Assembly (NCBI GenBank): GCA_018396815.1
Contig: JAGTQY010000008.1
Location: 1 to 32,279 of the forward strand
Source: Candidatus Bathyarchaeota archaeon
GTDB taxonomy: Archaea > Thermoproteota > Bathyarchaeia > 40CM-2-53-6 > DTDX01
Direction: 5' to 3'
DNA length: 32,279 nucleotides
Positions 1-9,081 of the stretch are shown one piece after another (the first letter of the stretch is position 1; every line of letters begins with the position of its first letter). The translations under genes and the position numbers were made by a program. Under the pieces are notes generated by a model. That model had not been told where the DNA came from, searched no databases, and saw only the letters and a list, made by a program, of their open reading frames with translations.

Positions 1-121
1 ACTACTCATTATTGCTCAACTCATTAAAAGCAAAAAACTTTACACAATTTTATAGTCAAAAATGATTACAACCAGAAAAGAAGTATATAAATCGCTCGTT
101 TTTCATTATTTCTAATGTTTG

Positions 122-297
122 TGGTCCCGCGGGGGTGAATTTCATCGGCATGATGCCGTTTTGAACACCCGACACTCCGGTATCTGCTGTTAGCCTGGCA
201 GGCTGAATTTGGTTTACGCTTTAAGCGTAAACCTACAGCCTCTCCGTTAGCTTTTTAAAGCTAACTCGGAAGCTCTACCAGGCTGAGCTACCGCGGG
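122..297 (-). tRNA. tRNA-Tyr(GTA) with three introns
   Basis: On the minus strand the gene starts CCCGCGG, with the C1-G72 pair typical of archaeal tRNA-Tyr, and ends with discriminator A and an encoded CCA (122-124). Three bulge-helix-bulge (BHB) introns can be placed. A 27-nt intron at 240-266 lies between positions 30 and 31, with central helix CTTC/GGAG and an 8-bp inner stem. A 51-nt intron at 182-232 is at the canonical 37/38 site, with central helix CTGT/GCAG and two inner hairpins. A 21-nt intron at 139-159 lies in the T-loop at 59/60, with central helix TTCA/TGAA. Removing all three leaves a 77-nt cloverleaf with loop CTGTAGA, T-loop TTCAAAT and every stem paired. Confidence 0.95.
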
Positions 298-354
298 ACC
301 TAATTTTTTTTAAAGTATTATTTTTTCTCTATTAATAAAGATTTCGAAGAGTTT

Positions 355-432
355 TGGCGCCCTGGCCGGGATTTGAACCCGGGTCAGGCGGGCGACAGCC
401 GCCTATACTCGACCGGGCTATACTACCAGGGC
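355..432 (-). tRNA. tRNA-Asp(GTC)
   Basis: This is an intron-free tRNA on the minus strand. The acceptor GCCCTGG pairs with CCAGGGC, the discriminator is G, and CCA is encoded (355-357). The anticodon stem GGCGG/CCGCC closes the loop CTGTCGC, giving anticodon GTC. The T-arm CCGGG/CCCGG closes TTCAAAT. It lies between the intron-bearing Tyr and Lys genes and is the only one of the five tRNAs here without an intron. Confidence 0.96.
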
Positions 433-548
433 TTCTAAGTAAAACTTCAAGTTTAGCCTTTAATAAATTTTTTGATCTTAAATTGATTAATATTGGTTAA
501 TCAAAGCAGTATTATAAACAGTACTTGAAATTAAGTTTTATGAAGTTT

Positions 549-684
549 TGGCGGGCCCGGCGGGATTCGGACCCACGACCCTTACCCAGAGCTTATTTGC
601 TCTACCGGGTGGCTTCCACCAGGTTAAAAGCTTCACTAAGCTTTTTCAGCTTTCCGGTGCTCTACCTGGCTGAGCTACGGGCCC
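549..684 (-). tRNA. tRNA-Lys(TTT) with three introns
   Basis: The acceptor GGGCCCG pairs with CGGGCCC; the discriminator is G and CCA is encoded (549-551). Introns by BHB folding are as follows. At 632-653 (22 nt, 30/31) the central helix CACC/AGTG has one mismatch and encloses an AAGCT/AGCTT stem. At 611-624 (14 nt, 37/38) the helix is CTTT/GAAG with a loop rather than an inner helix. At 582-604 (23 nt, 43/44, start of the variable loop) the helix is ACCC/GGGT with an AGAGC/GCTCT inner stem. The spliced form is 77 nt, with anticodon stem CCGGG/CCCGG and loop CTTTTAA. The T-loop reads TCCGAAT, with C instead of the near-universal T at position 55. Confidence 0.93.
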
Positions 685-766
685 ACAATTTGAAAAATGT
701 AGATATCACTACAAAATATATTTTTCGTTTTTCTTAAGAAAAAACATATAACCCATTTTTTTAGCA

Positions 767-778
767 AACTTTATAAAA
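767..778 (+). promoter_or_regulatory. TATA box for the RNA polymerase operon
   Basis: The string CTTTATAAA (769-777) with an A-rich upstream element lies about 22-25 nt before the rpoH ATG. There is no Shine-Dalgarno sequence before that ATG. TATA-to-start spacing of this size implies a leaderless or nearly leaderless transcript. Confidence 0.6.
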
Positions 779-794
779 CTGTTTTTTATCCTTT

Positions 795-1130
795 ATGGAT
801 AGATTGCTTAGAAATTCTTATATTGAAGTACCTAATTTGAAAAGTTTGTTTTATGGGGAAAACTTAAAGTTGAAAATTGAAGAGAAGAATGAAAAAAAAG
901 TCTTCAGCGTTTTTGATCATGAACTTGTTCCGAAACATATTATTTTAAGCAAAGAAGAAGCTGAAGAAGTGCTTAAAAAATACCATATTAAACCTTACCA
1001 GTTACCTTACATTAAAAAAAGTGATCCAGCCGCTAAAGAAATAGGTGCAAAACCTGGTGATATAATAAAAATTATCAGAAAAAGTCCAACTGCTGGAGAA
1101 GCTATAGCTTACAGGTATGTTGTTGAATAA
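795..1130 (+). CDS. rpoH: DNA-directed RNA polymerase subunit H (Rpb5 family)
   Basis: This is the archaeal counterpart of the C-terminal domain of eukaryotic Rpb5, part of the polymerase lower jaw. The conserved body runs from about residue 38: a PKH start, an acidic helix, [13 protein letters not shown] and a C-terminal IAYRYVVE strand. At 111 residues it is longer than the usual 75-90, because about 35 N-terminal residues precede the core. The next methionine in frame is not clearly better, and a TATA box sits at leaderless distance from this ATG, so I keep it. The gene is first in the operon, 20 bp before rpoB. Confidence 0.95.
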   Translation: MDRLLRNSYIEVPNLKSLFYGENLKLKIEEKNEKKVFSVFDHELVPKHIILSKEEAEEVLKKYHIKPYQLPYIKKSDPAAKEIGAKPGDIIKIIRKSPTAGEAIAYRYVVE

Positions 1131-1150
1131 AGAAAGGAGAGAAAAAAGAA

Positions 1151-4100
1151 ATGAGTTTAAAATTAAGTTTATGGGAATTAACGAAAAAATTTATTGAAGA
1201 GCAAGGTTTAGTTCGTCAACATATAAACTCTTATAATGAATTTATTGAGAAAGGTCTTCAAGAAATAGTAAATGAAGTTGAAGAAGTCCCATTAGAAGTT
1301 GAAGGTTACTCAATAAAAGTTAAACTTGGAAAAATAGAGGTTGGTTCTCCAAGAGTAATGGAAGTTGATGGTTCAGAAAGAGAAATTTACCCAATGGAAG
1401 CCCGGATAAGAAATCTAACTTATGCTGCTCCACTATATTTAGAAATGAGTTTAGTTGTGGATGGGCGTGAAAAAACACCTGAGATTGTTTACATAGGCGA
1501 CTTACCTGTAATGCTTAAATCCAAAATTTGTCCTTTATCAAAGTTAACTGCTGATGAATTAATGGAGATAGGGGAAGACCCATTAGATCCAGGAGGATAC
1601 TTTATAATTAACGGTTCAGAAAGAGTTATTGTGGGATTTGAAGATTTAGCTCCAAACAGAATTTTAGTTGAAGCAGAAAAAACAGGTACAGCAACAACTT
1701 ATATAGCTAAAGTTTTCTCTACAACAGTTGGTTTTAGAGCTAGAATTGAAACTAAAATGAAAAGCGATGGCGCAATAAATGTATCTGTCCCTGGGATTCC
1801 ATCTGAAATACCATTCATAGTTTTAATGAAAGCTTTAGGTGTAGAAGAAGACATTAAAATTGCTGAAATGGTTTCTTTAGAAAATGAAATCCAAAATGAA
1901 CTTGAAGCATCTTTTGAAAAAGCTTCAGGCATATTCACAACTAGAGATGCCTTAATCTTTATTGGAAATAGACTTGCTCCAGGACAAGTTGAAGAATATA
2001 GAATTAAAAAAGCTGAAACTTTAATTGATAGAAATTTCCTTCCGCATTTAGGTAGAAAACCTGAAAACAGATTTGATAAAGCATGTTTTTTAGCTGAAAT
2101 AGCTAGAAGACTTATCGAGCTTAAACTTAAAAGAAGAGTTGAAGATGATAAAGATCATTACGCTAATAAAAGATTAAGGTTAGCAGGTGAATTATTAGCT
2201 GATTTATTCAGAGTAGTTTTCAGAAATTTAATGAAGGATTTAAAATATCAATTAGAGAAAATTTATCTTAAAAAACGATCTGAACTTTCAATTGCTAATG
2301 CTGTTAGACCAGGCATAATAACTGAACGAATTCAACATGCAGTAGCTACTGGAAACTGGATTAGAGGAAAAGTTGGTGTTACTCAACTTCTAGATAGAAC
2401 AAATTATATTTCAAGTATTAGCCATTTAAGAAGGCTTCAATCTCCTTTAAGCCGCAGCCAACCAAACTTAGAAGCTAGAGATCTTCATCCAACTCATTGG
2501 GGTAGACTTTGCCCAAATGAAACACCTGAAGGTTCAAATTGTGGATTAGTAAAAAATTTAGCTCTTTCCTCAGAAATATCAACAAGCGTTCCATTAAATG
2601 AAGTTATTGAAAAACTTTTTAGATTAGGGGTTATCCCAATTAAAGAAGCTGATAAAAACTTAATTAAAGATGGAACAAAAGTAATAGTGGATGGTGTGAT
2701 TATAGGTTATTGTAGAGATCCTGAAGCTTTAGCTAAAGAAATAAGAATGTTAAGGCGTTCTGGAGGAATAAGTTCGCAAGTAAATGTTGCTTATTATTCA
2801 CCTTTAATTAAAGGTGCCAAACCTGAACTATATGTGAATTGCGATTCTGGAAGAGTTAGACGACCATTAATAATTGTTGAAAATGGAAAACCAAAATTAA
2901 CCCAAAATGAAATAGAAAAACTTATTAAAGGAGAGTTAGATTGGAACGATTTAATTACTCAAGGCTTTATAGAATATTTAGATGCTGATGAAGAAGAAAA
3001 CGCGCTTATAGCTTTAGATGAAACAAAAATAACTGAGAAAACAACGCATTTAGAAATCACACCTTATACAATTTTAGGTGTATGCGCATCATTAATTCCT
3101 TACGCAGAACATAATCAATCTCCAAGAAACGCGTATGAGGCAGCTATGGCTAAACAAGCTTTAGGTTTACCTTCAAGCAACTTCTTTAATAGAGTAGACT
3201 CCAGAGGACATTTACTTCATTATCTTCAATTTCCTATAGTTAAAACTAAACCTATGGAATTAATTAAGTACTTCCGTAGACCTGCAGGACAAAACTGTGT
3301 AGTTGCTGTTTTATCATTTCAAGGCTATAATATGGAAGATGCAATTATAATAAGTAAATCAGCAATTGAAAGAGGTTTATTTAGATCAACATTCTTTAGA
3401 TCTTATGAAGGAGAATGTAGACAATATCTCGGTGGATTAAAAGATAAATTTGAAATACCTGAGCCTGGAATTAGAGGATATAGAGGAGACAAATATTATA
3501 GATTACTTGAAGAAGATGGAGTTGTTCCAATTGAAGCTGAAGTTTCAGGAAATGAGGCTTTAATTGGAAGAACAAGCCCCCCAAGATTTTTAGAGGAATA
3601 TAGAGAATTTGAAGCTAAAGGACCAACAAGAAGAGATTCATCAATATGTATGAGACCTTCAGAAAAAGGTATTGTAGATGCTGTTTTTATTACTGAATCG
3701 ATCGAAGGAAACAAACTTATAAAAGTTAGAGTTAGAGATCAAAGAATTCCAGAGATAGGTGATAAATTCGCTTCAAGACATGGACAAAAAGGAGTTATAG
3801 GAATAACTATTAGCCAAGAAGATCTTCCATTCACAGAAGATGGTGTAGTCCCTGATATAATTATTAATCCTCATGCTTTTCCATCAAGAATGACTACAGG
3901 GCAATTTGTTGAGTCTATAGCGGGGAAAGTTGCTGCCTTAACAGGTGAACCAGTTGATGGAACACCATTTGCCAATGATAATGTAGAATATTTAAGGAAA
4001 AAATTAATTGAACTTGGTTTTCAATACAGCGGCAAAGAAGTTATGTATAATGGGATTACAGGTGAGAAGTTTGAAGCAGACATTTTTATAGGAGTAATTT

Positions 4101-4495
4101 ATTATCAAAAGCTTCACCATATGGTTTCAGATAAAATCCACGCTAGAGCTAGAGGCCAAGTTCAAATGTTAACTAGGCAACCTACAGAAGGACGTGCTAG
4201 AGGAGGAGGCTTAAGATTTGGAGAAATGGAGCGAGATTGCTTAATAGGTCATGGAGCCTCAGCACTCTTAATGGATAGATTACTTGAAGAATCAGATAAA
4301 GCTACAGTTTTAGTATGCGAAAACTGTGGTTTCTTAGCTTATCACGATGCTAAACAAAATAAATATGTTTGTAGAGTTTGCGGTGAAAAAGCCTCTATTT
4401 CAACAGTAACTTTATCTTATGCTTTTAAGCTTCTTCTTCAAGAGTTAATGTCGCTTGGTATAGCTCCAAGATTAAAACTGGAGGAGAGAGCTTAA
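1151..4495 (+). CDS. rpoB: DNA-directed RNA polymerase subunit B (unsplit)
   Basis: This is the second-largest RNA polymerase subunit, forming one side of the active-site cleft. The 1114 residues cover the whole protein, so B' and B'' are not separate genes as they are in many methanogens. Visible landmarks are HLRRLQSPLSR followed by HPTHWGRLCPNETPEG, the KFASRHGQKGVIG segment near residue 872, the GGGLRFGEMERDCLIGHGAS segment near 1020, and a C-terminal zinc site (C1056, C1059 and a later CRVC). An AGGAGAG-like Shine-Dalgarno precedes the ATG. Its TAA overlaps the rpoA ATG by one base, implying translational coupling. Confidence 0.98.
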   Translation: MSLKLSLWELTKKFIEEQGLVRQHINSYNEFIEKGLQEIVNEVEEVPLEVEGYSIKVKLGKIEVGSPRVMEVDGSEREIYPMEARIRNLTYAAPLYLEMSLVVDGREKTPEIVYIGDLPVMLKSKICPLSKLTADELMEIGEDPLDPGGYFIINGSERVIVGFEDLAPNRILVEAEKTGTATTYIAKVFSTTVGFRARIETKMKSDGAINVSVPGIPSEIPFIVLMKALGVEEDIKIAEMVSLENEIQNELEASFEKASGIFTTRDALIFIGNRLAPGQVEEYRIKKAETLIDRNFLPHLGRKPENRFDKACFLAEIARRLIELKLKRRVEDDKDHYANKRLRLAGELLADLFRVVFRNLMKDLKYQLEKIYLKKRSELSIANAVRPGIITERIQHAVATGNWIRGKVGVTQLLDRTNYISSISHLRRLQSPLSRSQPNLEARDLHPTHWGRLCPNETPEGSNCGLVKNLALSSEISTSVPLNEVIEKLFRLGVIPIKEADKNLIKDGTKVIVDGVIIGYCRDPEALAKEIRMLRRSGGISSQVNVAYYSPLIKGAKPELYVNCDSGRVRRPLIIVENGKPKLTQNEIEKLIKGELDWNDLITQGFIEYLDADEEENALIALDETKITEKTTHLEITPYTILGVCASLIPYAEHNQSPRNAYEAAMAKQALGLPSSNFFNRVDSRGHLLHYLQFPIVKTKPMELIKYFRRPAGQNCVVAVLSFQGYNMEDAIIISKSAIERGLFRSTFFRSYEGECRQYLGGLKDKFEIPEPGIRGYRGDKYYRLLEEDGVVPIEAEVSGNEALIGRTSPPRFLEEYREFEAKGPTRRDSSICMRPSEKGIVDAVFITESIEGNKLIKVRVRDQRIPEIGDKFASRHGQKGVIGITISQEDLPFTEDGVVPDIIINPHAFPSRMTTGQFVESIAGKVAALTGEPVDGTPFANDNVEYLRKKLIELGFQYSGKEVMYNGITGEKFEADIFIGVIYYQKLHHMVSDKIHARARGQVQMLTRQPTEGRARGGGLRFGEMERDCLIGHGASALLMDRLLEESDKATVLVCENCGFLAYHDAKQNKYVCRVCGEKASISTVTLSYAFKLLLQELMSLGIAPRLKLEERA

Positions 4496-7400
4496 TGGCT
4501 TTAATGGAAGAAGTTGTTAAATCTATAAACTCAATAAAATTCTCTTTACTTTCACCAAATGAAATTCGAAAACTTTCAGTAGTTGAAATTAAAACTCCAG
4601 ATACTTATGATGAAGATGGTGTTCCAATCACTTCAGGTTTAATGGATGGTCGTTTAGGAACTTTAGAGCCCAGACAAAAATGTAAAACTTGTGGGCATAC
4701 AGCAGCTAATTGCCCAGGACACTTTGGTCATATAGAATTAGTCGAACCTGTAATTCATGTTTCATTTGCCAAAATAATTTATAAACTTTTAACATCTACT
4801 TGTAGAAATTGTGGAAGAGTCCTTTTATCTCAGGATAAAGTAGATCGATTAAAAATAGAGATTCAAAAAGAAATTGAGCTTATGAATTCTGTTTCCCAAG
4901 AAACATATGATAAAATATTTAAATCTATGAAAAATATTCGTTCCTGTCCGCATTGCGGTGAACCTCAATACCCCATAGAATTCTCTAAACCAACAACTTT
5001 CTATGAATTAATTGATGGTGGAGCCGTAAGATTAATGCCAAGCGTTATTAGAGAAAGACTTGAAAGAATACCCGATGAAGATTTACTTCTTTTCGGTATA
5101 GATCCTAAAACAGCTAGGCCTGAATGGGCCATTCTTCAAGTTTTACCTGTTCCACCCGTTTGTGTTAGGCCGTCAATCACTTTAGAATCTGGAATTAGAT
5201 CAGAAGATGATTTAACTCATAAACTTGTAGATATAATTAGAATAAATCAAAAGTTGAAGGAAGCTTTAGAAGCTGGGGTACCAGCAAACATAATTCAAGA
5301 GTTACATGATTTACTTCAATACCATGTAACTACATATTTTGATAATGAAGTTTCAGGTTTACCACCTGCAAGACATAGATCTGGAAGAGCTTTAAAAACT
5401 TTATCTCAAAGACTTAAAGGTAAAGAGGGAAGATTTAGAGGAAACTTATCAGGTAAAAGAGTTGATTTTTCAGCTAGAACAGTTATCTCTCCAGATCCAA
5501 ACTTAGAAATGGATGAGGTAGGTGTACCTTTAGAAGTAGCGTTAAAACTAACCGTTCCTGAATGGGTTACTGAATGGAATATTGATGAAGCAAGAAAATT
5601 AATAATAAATGGTCCTGAAAAATATCCTGGAGCCCTATACCTTATAAGGCCAGATCAAAGAAGAATAAGACTTGAATTTGTAACTGAAAGGGAAAAATTA
5701 GCTGAAGCGCTTCAACCAGGCTATATTATTGAAAGACATTTAAGAGATGGCGATATTGTCTTATTTAATAGACAACCTTCACTTCATCGAATGTCAATTA
5801 TGGCTCATAAAGTTAAAGTTTTACCCTACAAAACTTTTCGTTTAAACCCTGTTGTTTGTCCACCTTATAACGCTGACTTTGATGGAGATGAAATGAATCT
5901 TCATGTTCCGCAAGGAGAAGAAGCTAGAGCTGAAGCTAAACTTTTAATGCATGTTCAAGATCAAATTCTTTCACCTAGATATGGTGGACCAATAATTGGA
6001 GCTGTTAGAGACTTAATAACAGCAGCTTTTCTTTTAACTCAAGAATCAACTTATTTAACTAAGGAAGAGGTTGGAAAACTTTTAGTAGCTGCAGGTTATG
6101 AAGGTCCATTGCCTGAGCCAGCTATTAAAAAACCTAAACCTTTATGGAAAGGAAAACAAATCTTTAGTTTATTCATACCTAAAGGATTAAATTATGTTGC
6201 AAAATCCAATTTATGCAGCGCTTATAAATGTAAAGAATGCTTAAAAGAAAAATGCAAATACAACGCTTACGTAGTAATTAAAAATGGTGTTTTAGAGAAA
6301 GGCGTAATAGATAAAAACGCTATTGGAGCTGAAAGATCTGAAAGCCTCCTTCATAGAATAGTAAAAGATTACGGTTCAGAAGAAGGAAGAAAATTCTTAA
6401 ATGCTATAGGGAAACTCCTTGAAAGATTCTTAACGTTAAGAGGATTTACATATGGTTTAGATGAACTCGATATTCCAGATAAAGTTAAAGAAAAAATTAA
6501 AGCAGCAATTCAAGAAGCAGAAGAAAAAGTAAAAGAACTAATTAAAAACTATAATAAGGGAATTCTTGAAAGGCTTCCTGGGAAAACACTGGAAGAAACT
6601 CTAGAGATATACATAATGAATGAACTTTCAAAAGCTAGAGATGCTGCTGGAGAATACGCTGATAAATATTTTACTTTAGATTATAACGGTGTAATTATGA
6701 CTAGATCAGGAGCTAGAGGCTCTATGCTAAACATAGCTCAAATGACTGCTTGTGTTGGTCAACAATCAATTAGAGGTAAAAGAATACTTAGAGGTTTTAG
6801 AGAAAGAGCTTTAGCATTTTTTGAACCTGGAGATAAAGGACCTGCAGCTAGAGGCTTCGTTTATTCCTCTTATAGAGATGGTTTAAACCCAATAGAGTTT
6901 TTCTTCCATGCTATGGGTGGAAGAGAAGGCTTAGTCGATACAGCTGTTAGAACCCAACAAAGTGGTTACATGCAAAGAAGATTAATAAACGCTTTAGAGC
7001 ATTTAAGGCTTGAATATGATGGAACTGTTAGAGACGCTAGAGGAAACATCATCCAATTTAAATACGGAGAAGATGGAGTAGACGTTAGTAAAAGCGATCA
7101 TGGAAAAGCTGTAAATGTAGAAAGAGTTATTGAAGAAACTAAACTTGTTTATAAAGGTGAGCCCGCTTCAAAAACCTATATTGAAAACAAAGTTAAAGAT
7201 GTGGAAAGCAAATTAACTCCTGCGTTAACTAAAGCTTTAAAAGAAAAACTTTTAGAATCTAACCTCTCTAAAGAAGGTGTAATAAACGTTATAAATAAAG
7301 TGTTAAAAGGTTATAGAAAAGCTTTAATGGAACCTGGTGAAGCAGCTGGAATAGTTTCAGCTCAATCTATTGGGGAGCCTGGAACACAAATGACTCTTCG

Positions 7401-8331
7401 AACTTTTCACTTCGCTGGAGTAAAAGAGCAAGATGTTACTTTAGGTTTACCAAGACTTATTGAAATAGTTGATGCTAGAAAAGTTCCCTCTACTCCAACA
7501 ATGACTATTTACCTAGATAAAAAACATAGAGTAAGCAGAGAAAAAGCTGAAGAAATAGCTAAATTAATAACTTACACAACTTTAAATGATATCTCTTTAA
7601 GTATAGAATTAGATGTAACAGAGTTAAAAGCAACTATATATTTAAATCCTCAAGCAATGAATGAAAAATCGATATCTATAGAAGATATAAGAAGTGCTCT
7701 TAAAACTTTAAATTGCGAATTTAAAATTGAAAAATACACTATTGAAGTTAAACCTAAAACTAGCGATTTAGAACACTTTAAAAAACTTTCTAATAAACTT
7801 TCAAACTTAAGAGTAAAAGGTATACCTGCGATTAAGAGAACTTTAGTAATTGAAGAAAATGGTGAATGGTTAATTAAAACTGAGGGTTCAGATTTAAAAG
7901 CTGTTTTAAATACTCCAGGAGTAGATCATACAAGAACGGTAACAAACAATATTTATGAAGTTGCTTCAGTTTTAGGAATAGAAGCAGCTAGAAACGTTAT
8001 TATTAAAGAAGCTTTAAATGTTCTTGAAGAACAAGGTTTAGATGTTGATATAAGGCATATAATGTTAGTGGCTGATGCTATGACCGCTACAGGGGAAGTT
8101 CTTCAAGTTGGAAGACATGGAGTTAGCGGTGAAAAAGCAAGCACTCTTGCTAAAGCAGCTTTTGAAATTACTGTTCCAACAATAGTTGAAGCAGCTCTTA
8201 AAGGAGCTGTAGATGAATTAAAAGGTGTAGCTGAAAACGTTATTGTTGGAAGACAAATTCCAATGGGAACAGGTTTAATAGAAATCTACATGAATGTAGA
8301 AAATGTAGAAATGGAGCGTTCAAATAAATGA
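4495..8331 (+). CDS. rpoA: DNA-directed RNA polymerase subunit A, fused A' and A''
   Basis: This is the largest RNA polymerase subunit. It carries the catalytic Mg site NADFDGD at residues 459-465. The N-terminal zinc site (C63-x2-C...CPGHFGH) and a second CRNC...CPHC pair are present. The A' part ends near residue 870. It continues without a stop into A'', whose bridge/trigger-loop region GEAAGIVSAQSIGEPGTQMT lies near residues 947-966. Most Euryarchaeota and Crenarchaeota encode A' and A'' separately, so 1278 residues in one frame is a taxonomic marker seen in Thaumarchaeota, Aigarchaeota and related lineages. The stop overlaps the next ATG (ATGA). Confidence 0.98.
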   Translation: MALMEEVVKSINSIKFSLLSPNEIRKLSVVEIKTPDTYDEDGVPITSGLMDGRLGTLEPRQKCKTCGHTAANCPGHFGHIELVEPVIHVSFAKIIYKLLTSTCRNCGRVLLSQDKVDRLKIEIQKEIELMNSVSQETYDKIFKSMKNIRSCPHCGEPQYPIEFSKPTTFYELIDGGAVRLMPSVIRERLERIPDEDLLLFGIDPKTARPEWAILQVLPVPPVCVRPSITLESGIRSEDDLTHKLVDIIRINQKLKEALEAGVPANIIQELHDLLQYHVTTYFDNEVSGLPPARHRSGRALKTLSQRLKGKEGRFRGNLSGKRVDFSARTVISPDPNLEMDEVGVPLEVALKLTVPEWVTEWNIDEARKLIINGPEKYPGALYLIRPDQRRIRLEFVTEREKLAEALQPGYIIERHLRDGDIVLFNRQPSLHRMSIMAHKVKVLPYKTFRLNPVVCPPYNADFDGDEMNLHVPQGEEARAEAKLLMHVQDQILSPRYGGPIIGAVRDLITAAFLLTQESTYLTKEEVGKLLVAAGYEGPLPEPAIKKPKPLWKGKQIFSLFIPKGLNYVAKSNLCSAYKCKECLKEKCKYNAYVVIKNGVLEKGVIDKNAIGAERSESLLHRIVKDYGSEEGRKFLNAIGKLLERFLTLRGFTYGLDELDIPDKVKEKIKAAIQEAEEKVKELIKNYNKGILERLPGKTLEETLEIYIMNELSKARDAAGEYADKYFTLDYNGVIMTRSGARGSMLNIAQMTACVGQQSIRGKRILRGFRERALAFFEPGDKGPAARGFVYSSYRDGLNPIEFFFHAMGGREGLVDTAVRTQQSGYMQRRLINALEHLRLEYDGTVRDARGNIIQFKYGEDGVDVSKSDHGKAVNVERVIEETKLVYKGEPASKTYIENKVKDVESKLTPALTKALKEKLLESNLSKEGVINVINKVLKGYRKALMEPGEAAGIVSAQSIGEPGTQMTLRTFHFAGVKEQDVTLGLPRLIEIVDARKVPSTPTMTIYLDKKHRVSREKAEEIAKLITYTTLNDISLSIELDVTELKATIYLNPQAMNEKSISIEDIRSALKTLNCEFKIEKYTIEVKPKTSDLEHFKKLSNKLSNLRVKGIPAIKRTLVIEENGEWLIKTEGSDLKAVLNTPGVDHTRTVTNNIYEVASVLGIEAARNVIIKEALNVLEEQGLDVDIRHIMLVADAMTATGEVLQVGRHGVSGEKASTLAKAAFEITVPTIVEAALKGAVDELKGVAENVIVGRQIPMGTGLIEIYMNVENVEMERSNK

Positions 8332-8639
8332 TAGACTTAAATAAACAATTAAAAATTTTAATTAAAACTGGAAAAGTTTATTTTGGAGTTAAACAAGCTA
8401 TTAAAGCTGTTAAAACAGGAAAAACAAAAATGGTCATCATATCTTCAAATTGTCCAGATAAGATTAAACAGGAAATTTTATATTGCGCGAAAATATCTAA
8501 TATTCCTGTTTATGCTTATAAAGGTGGAAGCTTAGATTTAGGAGCTTTATGCGATAAACCTTTCCCTATATCAGCCTTAACGATAATTGATCCTGGAGAT
8601 TCAGAAATATTAAAATTAGCTGAAATAGAAGAGGAGTAA
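8328..8639 (+). CDS. rpl30e: 50S ribosomal protein L30e
   Basis: This 103-residue protein belongs to the L7Ae/L30e RNA-binding family. Visible features are the N-terminal TGKVYFGVKQAIKAVKTGK segment, the middle VIISSNCP strand-loop, and YKGGSLDLGALCDKPFPIS near the C-terminus, which matches L30e rather than L7Ae. It sits in its usual archaeal place after the large polymerase subunit and overlaps rpoA by four bases (ATGA). Four bases separate it from nusA, so the three are almost certainly co-translated. Confidence 0.95.
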   Translation: MIDLNKQLKILIKTGKVYFGVKQAIKAVKTGKTKMVIISSNCPDKIKQEILYCAKISNIPVYAYKGGSLDLGALCDKPFPISALTIIDPGDSEILKLAEIEEE

Positions 8640-8643
8640 AAAA

Positions 8644-9081
8644 ATGTTATCTAGCAAAATTCGTTTAACAAGCGATGAAATGAAGTATATAGCTTTATTC
8701 GAAACCACAACTGGAGCTACTGCTAAAGATTGTTTAATTGATGAAAAAAATAATAGAATAATCTTTGTAGCTAAAGAGGGTGAAGCGGGATTAGCTATAG
8801 GAAAAAACGGTAAAAAAGTTGAGTTGCTTAAAAAAATGGTTGGGAAACCTATTGAAGTTGTAGAATACGCTGATAAACCTGAACAATTAATTAAAAACGC
8901 TTTATACCCAGCTAAAATAAAAAATATTAGAAAAATAGAGAAAAACGATAAAGTAACACTTATTGTTGAAGTAGATCCTAAAGATAAAGCCTTAGCTATA
9001 GGGAAAAATGGTAAAACAATTGAGAAAGCTAGAATGCTTATAAAAAGATATTTCCAAATAGAACGCGTTATGATTGTTTAA
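8644..9081 (+). CDS. nusA: NusA-like transcription factor with KH domains
   Basis: Archaeal NusA consists only of the KH-domain core of bacterial NusA, and this 145-residue protein fits that length. Two KH-type IGKNGK loops are visible: LAIGKNGKKVE in the first half and LAIGKNGKTIE near the C-terminus. The family binds RNA and is placed in transcription elongation or termination by homology. An AGGAG Shine-Dalgarno lies inside the end of rpl30e. Its last 14 bases overlap the 3' end of the convergent HD-domain gene. Confidence 0.95.
   Translation: MLSSKIRLTSDEMKYIALFETTTGATAKDCLIDEKNNRIIFVAKEGEAGLAIGKNGKKVELLKKMVGKPIEVVEYADKPEQLIKNALYPAKIKNIRKIEKNDKVTLIVEVDPKDKALAIGKNGKTIEKARMLIKRYFQIERVMIV

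Noticed and set aside
525-737. 70-residue plus-strand open frame
   Set aside because: It runs antisense through the intron-bearing tRNA-Lys gene; no ribosome site and no protein-like pattern.
1699-1938. Minus-strand open frame inside rpoB
   Set aside because: Antisense shadow of a clearly conserved gene. The same applies to 3496-3714.
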